A DNA stretch of 5,908 nt from Nitrososphaerota archaeon (GTDB lineage Archaea > Thermoproteota > Nitrososphaeria > Nitrososphaerales > Nitrosopumilaceae). The stretch lies in assembly GCA_016126025.1 (NCBI GenBank), contig JAEFDA010000091.1, forward strand, positions 1 to 5,908. The letters are read 5' to 3'. The stretch's first letter is position 1; each line of letters starts with the position of its first letter. The position numbers were made by a program, and so were the translations under genes. Below, one piece after another: positions 1 through 5,339 of this stretch. The notes beneath the pieces are model-generated. The model had not been told where the DNA came from. It made no database searches and saw only the letters and a program-made list of their open reading frames with translations.

Positions 1-624
1 GGTGTCGACCGGAACGTTGGGGTCGGCGCCGGCCACGTCTGGGCAGCCGTCCCAGTCCAGATACCCGTCAAAGTTCTCCGGCTCGTCTATACAGGAGTCC
101 CAGCGGTCCTCTATGTTGTCGCCGTCCTGGTCGGGAAACTGGAATGGTGTCTCCGTCTCCAGTATTGCGTCGGGGCAGCCGTCCATATCTAGGAACCGGT
201 TGTAGATCTCCTGCTCGGTGGGACAGGCGTCCTGCGAGTCGGATATGCCGTCGCTGTCGCTGTCGCGCAGCACGGCATAATCGTCGGGGCAGCCGTCGTG
301 ATCGTCTATGCCGTTGTGCGTCTCGGCCCGGGTGGGGCAGAGGTCGACCATGTCAATGAACCCGTCCGAGTCCGAGTCCACCAAGGTGACCGGATCCGCC
401 GGTGACGTATCGGGGCAGCCGTCCGCGTCGTCATACAAGTTGTAGGTCTCGCGCACGGTGGGGCAGAAGTCCAGATGGTCCTGTATGGCGTCGTAGTCGG
501 CGTCATACCAGGGGACGAAGTCGGCGGGGCAGCCGTCTATCACGCCGCCGTACTCGATGTCATAATCCTCGGGCAGGTTGGGACACTGGTCGACGCCGTC
601 GGGTACTCCGTCCTCGTCAAGGTC
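1..624 (-). repeat. Tandem coding array of TSP3-like units in the second paralogue (cut by window edge)
   Basis: Five complete units and the beginning of a sixth are visible, with the same two-Cys layout as the neighbouring gene and the same preferred codon block for G-C-P. Units 1-5 align in order with units 1-5 of the 812-residue protein. Examples are C-P-N-L in unit 1, F-V-P-W-Y after unit 1, C-P-T-R-A-E in unit 3, and the missing proline after the first Cys of unit 5. Confidence 0.88.
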
Positions 625-696
625 GTTGGCCGTGGCGGCCTGGGCCACCCCCACCGTCACCGTCAGCAGGACCAGAGACCAGATGTGGTATCTCAT
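1..696 (-). CDS. Secreted thrombospondin type 3-like repeat protein, second tandem paralogue (3' part beyond window)
   Basis: This frame opens at an ATG (694-696) and stays open for 232 codons to the window edge, so the C-terminus is missing. The start is MRYHIWSLVLLTVTVGVAQA, a typical Sec signal peptide likely cleaved after Ala-20. Acidic repeats follow from about residue 25. Each has a DxDxDGxxDxxDxC calcium-loop motif, then about 16 residues on a second Cys in D-G-C-P. Five full repeats and the first residues of a sixth are visible. The family is known to bind Ca2+ along Asp-rich loops and to be held by disulfides, so an extracellular, rod-like, adhesive or matrix role is inferred. The gene begins 11 nt after the stop of the 812-residue paralogue, with only a weak G-run before the ATG, so it is probably co-transcribed with it. 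Repeat 1 has two extra residues between its cysteines and repeat 5 has C-I in place of C-P. The full length and any membrane anchor cannot be seen. Confidence 0.88.
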   Translation of the reverse strand, partial: MRYHIWSLVLLTVTVGVAQAATANDLDEDGVPDGVDQCPNLPEDYDIEYGGVIDGCPADFVPWYDADYDAIQDHLDFCPTVRETYNLYDDADGCPDTSPADPVTLVDSDSDGFIDMVDLCPTRAETHNGIDDHDGCPDDYAVLRDSDSDGISDSQDACPTEQEIYNRFLDMDGCPDAILETETPFQFPDQDGDNIEDRWDSCIDEPENFDGYLDWDGCPDVAGADPNVPVDT

Positions 697-707
697 CTGG
701 GAGCCCC

Positions 708-3146
708 CTACGGATCAGGACAGCCGTCGGTGTCCTGGTCGCCATCGTAGTCTTCGGCCTCCAGTGGGCAATCGTCTGCGTCGTTGATGATACCGTCCAA
801 GTCCGTGTCGTGCTTGTAGCGCGACTGCTCCGGAATCACGTCGGGGCAGCCGTCCGTATCCTCGTACTTGTTCCAGACCTCGCGCTCATCGGGGCACATG
901 TCGTCTGAGTCGGGCAGGCCGTCGCCGTCGCGGTCCTCGGGCTGTATCACGATGGGCACTTCGTCGGGGCAGCCGTCCAAGTCAAGGTAGCGGTTCCAGA
1001 CCTCGGCGTGCGCCGGGCACAGGTCCAGTATGTCGGGTACGCCGTCGCCGTCGCCGTCGGGCAGCCGCTCGTCTGTGTCGGGGCAGCCGTCCGCATCCTC
1101 AAAGCCGTTGTAGACCTCCATCTGGAGCGGGCAGGCATCGTCACGGTCGTCTATGCCGTCGCCGTCGCTGTCTATTATCAGGGAGTCGTGTAGCAGGTCG
1201 GGGCAGCCGTCCGCATCCTGATAGCGGTTGTATGTCTCGGCCACCAAGGGGCACCTGTCTATGTCGTCTATGACGCCGTCGCGGTCGCGGTCGCGGTTGA
1301 CGTTGTAGTAGTCGGGGCAGCCGTCAAAGTCCAACACACCGTTGAAGGTCTCCGCCTGGGTAGGGCAGAGGTCGTCATAGTCTATTATCCCGTCGCCGTC
1401 GGTGTCAGGTATGTCGCTGCCCTCCAAGCGGGTGTCGGGGCAGCCGTCGGTGTCCTCCATCCCGTTGTAGTTCTCCCGCACCAGCGGGCAGTCGTCTATC
1501 GAGTTGGGTATGCCGTCAAAGTCTGTATCATAGTCTATGATATACTGCTCAAAGTCGGGGCAGCCGTCCTCGTCCATAAACGAGTTGAACCTCTCGCGCT
1601 CGGTGGGGCACTGGTCTATGGAGTCGGGTATGCCGTCAAAGTCCGTGTCCTGATCTGTGGGCGAGTCGGGGCAGCCGTCGGCGTCAAAGTACTGGTTCCA
1701 CGTCTCGGGTGTGGTGGGGCACTGGTCTATGGAGTCGGGTATGCCGTCGGTGTCCGAGTCGGTGATCAGCGAGTCGGGGCAGCCGTCCTGGTCAAGATAT
1801 CCGTTGTAGGTCTCCGGCTGGGTGGGGCACTTGTCATCCAGATCCACTATGCGGTCATCGTCAAAGTCCAGAAGGGTCAAACCCGGTATGTTCTCGGGGC
1901 AGCCGTCCATGTCCTGGATGAGGTTGTACGTCTCCCGGAGCAACGGGCAGGCATCCAGCGAATCGGGCAGGCCGTCCTGGTCACGGTCGGGCGTGTCAAA
2001 CGAGTCGGGGCAGCCGTCGGTGTCGTACGCACCGTTGAATATCTCCGGCTGGCTGGGGCAGTGGTCGTTCAGGTCGTTGATGCCGTCGCCATCACTGTCG
2101 GGAATCTCCACAACCTCGCCCACGAAGTCGGGGCAGCCGTCCTCGTCCATGAAGTAGTTGTAGTTCTCCCGGGCGTTTATGCATTGGTCCTGGGCGTCGG
2201 GTATGCCGTCCTGGTCGCTGTCCTTGTCTACGGAGTAGGGCGGGATATCAGGGCAGCCGTCCTCGTCCTGGAACTTGTTGTACCGCTCCGGCTCCAGCGG
2301 GCAGGTGTCGGCGTCGTTGGGGATGCCGTCGGCGTCGGCGTCGCCGACGGGTCCGGCCAGGCTGGGCAGCTCGTCCGGACATCCGTCATAGTCGGCGTAG
2401 TGGTTTATGGTCTCCTGCTCCGAGGGGCACAGGTCGTACCTGTCGGCCACTCCGTCACCGTCGGTGTCGGTGAATACGCCACCGTTGACGGTGTCGGGGC
2501 AGCCGTCGGTGTCGAGGTACCCGTTCTTCGTCTCCGGCTCGGTCACGCAAAAGTCCAGCACATCCCTGATGCCGTCACCGTCGGTGTCCGCCAAGCTGGG
2601 GTCTGCCAGCTCGTCGGGGCAGCCGTCGGTGTCCATATACCGGTTGTAGGACTCCGGAGCGAGGGGGCAGTCGTCGATGGCGTCCGGAACGCCGTCCCGG
2701 TCCGCGTCGTGGCTGACGATGTAGTCGTCGGGGCAGCCGTCCGTATCCTCTATGCCGTTAAAGTTCTCAGCCCGGGTGGGGCAGTTGTCCACCAAGTCTA
2801 TTATATTGTCCCCGTCGGTGTCCGGCAGCCCGAACTCGCCGGTCCCCGGGCGCGTGTCCGGACATCCGTCCTCGTCCTGGAACTGGTTGTAGCGCTCCTG
2901 AAGGTTGGGGCACAGGTCCGACTCGTCGTCTATGCCATCCAAGTCCTCGTCGTACCAAGGGACGAAGCTGGACGGGCATCCATCCAGCTCCTCCAAATAG
3001 TCCTCCTGCAGGTTGGGGCACTTGTCCTCCGAGTCGACCACCCCGTCGTGGTCTATATCAGACTGGGCATACGTGCTTCCCAAGGGTACGGTGGTCAGGG
3101 TGGCTATCAGCAAAAGGTAAAAACCCAAGCCGCGCCGCCTGAACAT
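708..3146 (-). CDS. Secreted 20-repeat thrombospondin type 3-like calcium-binding protein (812 aa)
   Basis: The protein is a signal peptide (residues 1-27, basic MFRRR, hydrophobic core, T-Y-A before the predicted cut) followed by nothing but 20 tandem repeats. It ends on the last repeat with G-C-P-D-P. The core of a repeat is about 32 residues: DxDxDGIxDxxDxC, P, a variable stretch with E and often Y/W-N, then DxDGCPD. Variable linkers of about 5-11 residues separate the cores. Every repeat has exactly two Cys and none lie outside, giving 40. Their spacing is 16 positions in all repeats except repeat 1 (14), which suggests one disulfide per repeat. The C-P-x-x-P-E...G-C-P pattern resembles the TSP3 repeats of bacterial OmpA-like proteins more than those of animal thrombospondins. 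I see no transmembrane segment, sortase-type signal or other domain, so secretion or non-covalent surface attachment is inferred. ATG 3146 is the first start after an in-frame stop and sits about 27 nt from a TATA-like box. Substrate or partner is unknown. Confidence 0.93.
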   Translation of the reverse strand: MFRRRGLGFYLLLIATLTTVPLGSTYAQSDIDHDGVVDSEDKCPNLQEDYLEELDGCPSSFVPWYDEDLDGIDDESDLCPNLQERYNQFQDEDGCPDTRPGTGEFGLPDTDGDNIIDLVDNCPTRAENFNGIEDTDGCPDDYIVSHDADRDGVPDAIDDCPLAPESYNRYMDTDGCPDELADPSLADTDGDGIRDVLDFCVTEPETKNGYLDTDGCPDTVNGGVFTDTDGDGVADRYDLCPSEQETINHYADYDGCPDELPSLAGPVGDADADGIPNDADTCPLEPERYNKFQDEDGCPDIPPYSVDKDSDQDGIPDAQDQCINARENYNYFMDEDGCPDFVGEVVEIPDSDGDGINDLNDHCPSQPEIFNGAYDTDGCPDSFDTPDRDQDGLPDSLDACPLLRETYNLIQDMDGCPENIPGLTLLDFDDDRIVDLDDKCPTQPETYNGYLDQDGCPDSLITDSDTDGIPDSIDQCPTTPETWNQYFDADGCPDSPTDQDTDFDGIPDSIDQCPTERERFNSFMDEDGCPDFEQYIIDYDTDFDGIPNSIDDCPLVRENYNGMEDTDGCPDTRLEGSDIPDTDGDGIIDYDDLCPTQAETFNGVLDFDGCPDYYNVNRDRDRDGVIDDIDRCPLVAETYNRYQDADGCPDLLHDSLIIDSDGDGIDDRDDACPLQMEVYNGFEDADGCPDTDERLPDGDGDGVPDILDLCPAHAEVWNRYLDLDGCPDEVPIVIQPEDRDGDGLPDSDDMCPDEREVWNKYEDTDGCPDVIPEQSRYKHDTDLDGIINDADDCPLEAEDYDGDQDTDGCPDP
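711..3059 (-). repeat. Tandem coding array of 20 TSP3-like units
   Basis: Twenty units of about 36-44 codons follow each other in frame without other sequence. The best conserved DNA is the codon block for D-G-C-P-D, GACGGCTGCCCCGA on the minus strand (TCGGGGCAGCCGTC on the plus strand). It is unchanged in units 3-5, 8-9 and 11-19, and unit 10 differs only by its final Glu codon. Units 1, 2, 6, 7 and 20 use other codons such as GGA-TGT-CCG or TGT-CCT-GAT. The linkers vary in length and sequence. Units are numbered from the N-terminus. Confidence 0.93.
1602..1748 (-). repeat. Exact 36-bp direct repeat between units 12 and 13 of the array
   Basis: The 36 bases at 1602-1637 recur without mismatch at 1713-1748. 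The offset is 111 bp, or 37 codons, exactly one repeat unit. They encode the stretch D-G-I-P-D-S-I-D-Q-C-P-T in both units. Identity breaks at both ends at the next base. Together with the similar unit 14 (G-I-P-N-S-I-D-D), this points to recent duplication or gene conversion inside the array. Confidence 0.9.
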
Positions 3147-3169
3147 CGAATGTGTAACATCTAATCCTG

Positions 3170-3177
3170 TTATTAAA
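3170..3177 (-). promoter_or_regulatory. TATA-like box for the repeat-protein operon
   Basis: The minus strand reads TTTAATAA in an A/T-rich patch within GC-rich surroundings. Its centre is about 27 nt upstream of ATG 3146, which places archaeal transcription initiation at or next to the start codon. A leaderless mRNA is therefore expected, and no Shine-Dalgarno sequence is seen in between. The same spacing occurs at two other genes in the window. This is a pattern match, not a measured promoter. Confidence 0.6.
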
Positions 3178-3180
3178 CCT

Positions 3181-3421
3181 GACTAACAGCCTGATCGCTC
3201 ATCTTGTGGCGTATGCACTCCAGATCGCCGTGGCGACCGTGCCGGCTAAGCGGCGGGCCGTCCGGGGCGGCGCATGCGCCAGTCCCGGCGGGGCGCAGGC
3301 CACGCCGCAGCAATACGGAGGCCCCGCGCCGTAGTTCTGCCGGGCAGAATGGATGCCCCGAAAGGGGGCGGCTCTCCGCACGGTTTTGGGCACCAGCGGC
3401 CGGTTGGCGCCGCACCCCGAT
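3181..3421. other. Gene-free GC-rich interval with several inverted repeats
   Basis: About 240 bases lie between the pyrophosphatase stop and the repeat-protein promoter. The short frames here have low-complexity Arg/Ala/Pro-rich translations and no recognisable start context, so I do not call a gene. The interval contains a 12-bp palindrome GGCGCATGCGCC (3269-3280) nested in CCGGG/CCCGG arms (3262-3266 and 3284-3288). It also has TTCTGC-CGG-GCAGAA (3335-3349), GCCCC-GAAAG-GGGGC (3355-3369, GAAA tetraloop on the plus strand), and GCGGC/GCCGC arms near 3396-3413. I looked for tRNA T-loops and for RNase P and SRP RNA signatures and found none. It may be a structured RNA, a 3' processing or termination region, or simply GC-rich spacer. 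Confidence 0.45.
3335..3369 (+). other. Two adjacent perfect hairpins
   Basis: TTCTGC-CGG-GCAGAA (3335-3349) is followed after five bases by GCCCC-GAAAG-GGGGC (3355-3369). Read on the plus strand the second stem can close on a GAAA tetraloop, a stable GNRA type. On the minus strand the loop would be CTTTC, which is less typical. This weakly favours a plus-strand RNA. No U-tract follows on either strand, so an intrinsic terminator is not supported. Confidence 0.45.
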
Positions 3422-3985
3422 TTATGCTGGGGATGCGTCCAGCGGCGGCCGCCCGTCGCCGTACCACCTAGCAAAGGCCGCCAAGGCCTCCCCACGATGT
3501 GAGAGTTGGTCCTTGTCGATCTGGGCAAACGTCCCCCCGGCGCCATCAGGTATGAAGACGGGGTCGTACCCCCATCCCGAGCCCCGTATCGCGTCTGCTA
3601 TGCGGCCCCGGACCTCCCCCTTGAAGGCCGCGGTGCGGGAGTCGTCCGCATATGCCACCACCGAGCGGAAGGAGGCGGTCCGGTCCCCCCGCACCAGCGA
3701 CAGTATGCCGGCGTTGCCTATGGTATCGAACACGTACGACGAGTACGGCCCCGGGAAGCCCTTCAGCGAGTCTATGAACAGTCCGTCATCCTCCACCAGC
3801 ACGGCGCCCCCCACCAGGCTTCGGGCCGAGGCTGCCTTGGCCAGGGCTATCTCCTCCAGCGAGTGGGACTGCACCTCCGGCAGGCTGGCCCTGTGGTGGG
3901 ATATCCCCATCCCCATCCGCGCAAGTATGCGGCGGGCCTCCCCGTACTTGTGCTCGTTCGAGGAGACGAACCATATTTTAGACAA
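3422..3985 (-). CDS. rdgB: XTP/dITP diphosphatase (Ham1/RdgB family)
   Basis: This family hydrolyses XTP, dITP and ITP to the monophosphate and pyrophosphate, keeping deaminated purines out of nucleic acids in the cytosol. The 187-residue length is normal. Visible motifs are the N-terminal substrate loop F-V-S-S-N-E-H-K-Y-G-E (6-16), the metal-site stretch V-E-D-D-G-L-F-I-D-S-L-K-G-F-P-G-P-Y-S (64-82), G-W-G-Y-D-P-V-F-I-P (137-146) and Q-L-S-H-R (160-164). The region around V-F-D-T-I-G-N-A-G-I-L resembles archaeal Mj0226-type members. Asp-67 replaces the Ser of the common E-D-S-G motif. The start is TTG 3985. A strong Shine-Dalgarno, GGGGGAGGT at 3995-4003, lies 9 nt upstream, and the nearby ATG 3974 is in another frame. 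The start overlaps the last codons of bud32 by 8 nt, so translational coupling is likely. The C-terminal tail after W-Y is short and unremarkable. Confidence 0.95.
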   Translation of the reverse strand: MSKIWFVSSNEHKYGEARRILARMGMGISHHRASLPEVQSHSLEEIALAKAASARSLVGGAVLVEDDGLFIDSLKGFPGPYSSYVFDTIGNAGILSLVRGDRTASFRSVVAYADDSRTAAFKGEVRGRIADAIRGSGWGYDPVFIPDGAGGTFAQIDKDQLSHRGEALAAFARWYGDGRPPLDASPA

Positions 3986-4589
3986 CGCGCGCGTACCTCC
4001 CCCTGCCCTCTATTCTAGCGACCAGGCGCAGGACCTCTGCGTGGCGGGGCATGGTCTGGGCATACCCGTCCGTCAGCGCCTCCCAGGACTCCTCCAAGAC
4101 TCTGGCGTGGGCGCTGCCCAGGATCTCCTTGATCAGCCTCATGTCCACCGCCCAGTCCTCGGGCTTTGTGGTGCGGCGCGACAGTCCCATGTCTATGAGG
4201 AACAGTCCCTCGCCCAAGATGAAGTTGGAGGTGGTCAGGTCCCCGTGCATTATCCCGGCCGAGTGCAGGAGCCCGGCCACCCTGCCCATCTCCCGGCAGT
4301 GCCCGGGTATGTCCCCGTCTGGGAGGGAGTGGACCGGCGTACCTCGGACGTACTCCATGATTATGGTGTGCCGGGCCGCGTCCACGAAGTACACCAGGGG
4401 GGATGGTATGTGCAGCGACTTTACCATATGTAGCATGGATGCCTCGCGGAGGGTCCTCCGGCGCCGGAGCCGGGCGTCCAGATCTGGGTTCCGGTACGGC
4501 TTGGGGTGGCGCACCTTGGATATGGCCGGGCGGCCGAACCACTCGGTGAGGTAGATGTCGGCCTCGGCGCCGCGCTTTACCAGCTCCAA
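3978..4589 (-). CDS. bud32: Bud32/PRPK-type atypical kinase of the KEOPS complex
   Basis: Bud32 is the small ATPase/kinase that works with Kae1, Cgi121 and Pcc1 to make the tRNA modification t6A in the cytosol. With the TTG 4589 start the protein has 203 residues, usual for the family. It begins M-E-L-V-K-R-G-A-E-A-D-I-Y, the typical family N-terminus. Other landmarks are the ATP-binding Lys-25 region (S-K-V-R), Y-R-N-P-D-L-D (32-38), R-T-L-R-E with likely helix-C Glu-49, catalytic H-G-D-L-T-T-S-N (115-122), and metal-binding D-M-G-L-S (133-137), where Met replaces the usual Phe. The C-terminal tail R-G-R-Y-A is also family-like. A TATA-like box lies 27 nt before TTG 4589. A longer form from GTG 4652 (224 residues) stays in frame, but its extra 21 residues look unlike the family. 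The 3' end overlaps rdgB; no kae1 gene is in the window. Confidence 0.95.
   Translation of the reverse strand: MELVKRGAEADIYLTEWFGRPAISKVRHPKPYRNPDLDARLRRRRTLREASMLHMVKSLHIPSPLVYFVDAARHTIIMEYVRGTPVHSLPDGDIPGHCREMGRVAGLLHSAGIMHGDLTTSNFILGEGLFLIDMGLSRRTTKPEDWAVDMRLIKEILGSAHARVLEESWEALTDGYAQTMPRHAEVLRLVARIEGRGRYARVV
3995..4003 (-). promoter_or_regulatory. Shine-Dalgarno that fixes the TTG start of rdgB
   Basis: GGGGGAGGT on the minus strand contains a full GGAGGT core and lies inside the end of bud32. Nine bases separate it from TTG 3985. It is the strongest ribosome-binding site in the window and belongs to the one gene whose start lies inside another gene, as expected if operon-internal genes use Shine-Dalgarno initiation and first genes are leaderless. 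Confidence 0.85.
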
Positions 4590-4612
4590 CGGCGCGGACG
4601 GGTACGTGGCGC

Positions 4613-4619
4613 TATAAAA
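4613..4619 (-). promoter_or_regulatory. TATA-like box within the possible 5' extension of bud32
   Basis: TTTTATA on the minus strand is centred about 27 nt upstream of TTG 4589 and stands out in GC-rich sequence. Its position downstream of GTG 4652 means it cannot drive the longer bud32 form. It suits a leaderless transcript starting at TTG 4589 and would make bud32-rdgB its own transcription unit. Confidence 0.5.
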
Positions 4620-4679
4620 CGCAATGGAGTGGCGTGTCCCCGAAGGCTCCACGCTGGGTCCGGAACGGCCCTCCGCGGT

Positions 4680-5210
4680 CTAGCGGGCCCGCTCCAGCAC
4701 GTCGCCCAGCTTTATCTCGACCTGGGTTATGATGGGCGGGATGAACCCGTCGGTGGCGTTCTGCTCTGGCCAGGTGACCTTGGTCACGGCGCCGTTCAGC
4801 GTCACCTTGACAGCATGCCTGCGGTACTCGACGGCGTCGTCCCGGACCGGAAACGTGTCCTCGGGCAGGGCCATGAAACCGGTCTCCTTGATCAGGGCTA
4901 TGAGGCGGATCACCTCCTCCTCGGTCAGGGACGATCGTACCGTGGGCTGGGGAAAGCCCCCCTCGGTCACTATGAGCCGGACGTCGCCGTCCCGCTGTAT
5001 GGTCAGTATCTGGGTGCGGTCGGCGCCCACCCGTTCGGTCACCCCGAAGGAGACCACCCGGAGATCGTGCACGGTATACTCGATCTCGATGTTGTCGTCG
5101 GACACGGCCGCCGAGAACGGTATCTCCGGCTGTGACAGCAGCGAGGCGGCGACCACCGCCGCCGCCACGGCGGGCACCGCGCCCAGCACTAGAATGATGG
5201 GCCTCACCAT
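4680..5210 (-). CDS. Membrane-anchored or secreted protein of unknown function (176 aa)
   Basis: I do not recognise the family with certainty. The protein starts with one hydrophobic segment (about residues 5-25, Ala/Val-rich) after M-V-R-P, fitting an uncleaved N-terminal anchor or signal peptide. The rest is soluble, probably outside the cell. It includes T-I-Q-R-D-G-D-V-R-L-I-V, a helical L-T-E-E-E-V-I-R-L-I-A-L-I-K-E-T-G-F stretch, and a beta-like V-K-V-T-L-N-G-A-V segment before W-P-E-Q-N-A-T (possible N-glycosylation Asn-151). This order is loosely like domains of unknown function of the DUF6438 type, an impression only. ATG 5210 is preferred over the in-frame GTG 5279. The hydrophobic segment then sits at the N-terminus, and a TATA-like box lies 26 nt upstream. 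Its stop is 27 nt before the possible GTG start of bud32, so read-through into bud32-rdgB is possible. Confidence 0.82.
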   Translation of the reverse strand: MVRPIILVLGAVPAVAAAVVAASLLSQPEIPFSAAVSDDNIEIEYTVHDLRVVSFGVTERVGADRTQILTIQRDGDVRLIVTEGGFPQPTVRSSLTEEEVIRLIALIKETGFMALPEDTFPVRDDAVEYRRHAVKVTLNGAVTKVTWPEQNATDGFIPPIITQVEIKLGDVLERAR

Positions 5211-5232
5211 GCTGTACGTATGGGCACGCTCG

Positions 5233-5239
5233 AAATAAA
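5233..5239 (-). promoter_or_regulatory. TATA-like box for the 176-residue protein gene
   Basis: TTTATTT on the minus strand is centred 26 nt upstream of ATG 5210, which predicts initiation at the start codon and a leaderless mRNA. It lies inside the longer frame that would begin at GTG 5279, which argues against that longer start. Confidence 0.6.
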
Positions 5240-5292
5240 GATTGGCGCTCTTGGAGATCCCGGTTGGGCCAGCACGCACCTACGGCCGGGAC

Positions 5293-5318
5293 TTATATTG
5301 CAAAGTAGCAAGGTTTAA
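5293..5318 (+). promoter_or_regulatory. Candidate TATA-like boxes for the plus-strand small exported protein gene
   Basis: Two A/T-rich candidates lie in the divergent intergenic region. TTATAT (5293-5298) would start transcription near 5322 and leave a leader of about 18 nt before ATG 5340. TTTAA (5314-5318) is centred 24 nt before ATG 5340 and would give a nearly leaderless mRNA. I cannot choose between them from sequence. No Shine-Dalgarno precedes either ATG 5340 or ATG 5355. Confidence 0.45.
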
Positions 5319-5339
5319 CCAATAATCCATAGTCAACAG

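Noticed and set aside
711..3059. CRISPR array, suggested by the regularly spaced 14-mer TCGGGGCAGCCGTC
   Set aside because: The periodic 14-mer is the conserved D-G-C-P-D codon block. The sequence between copies is in-frame coding and similar from unit to unit, not unique spacers.
2061..3164. Long plus-strand open frame (367 codons) opposite the repeat gene, Val/Gly-rich in translation
   Set aside because: It is the complement of the repeated Asp-rich codons. Repetition of a stop-free unit keeps the opposite strand open, and its translation just mirrors the repeats.
3181..3421. tRNA, RNase P RNA or SRP RNA in the hairpin-rich interval
   Set aside because: No GTTCGA-type T-loop, no GAGGAAAGTCC or ACAGAACCCGG-like RNase P blocks, and no SRP helix 8 signature could be found on either strand by eye.
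3173..3546. Short minus-strand frames of 73-115 codons in the gene-free interval
   Set aside because: They are Arg/Pro/Ala-rich, partly overlap rdgB, have no ribosome-binding site and resemble no protein I know.
3204..4433. Long plus-strand open frame (409 codons) opposite rdgB and bud32
   Set aside because: It covers two well-recognised minus-strand genes and their spacer, has a low-complexity Arg/Pro/Ser-rich translation and no family motif; high GC lowers stop frequency.
5211..5279. Longer 199-residue form of the exported protein starting at GTG 5279
   Set aside because: It would place 23 polar residues before the hydrophobic leader and put the TATA-like box inside the coding region. ATG 5210 fits both better.
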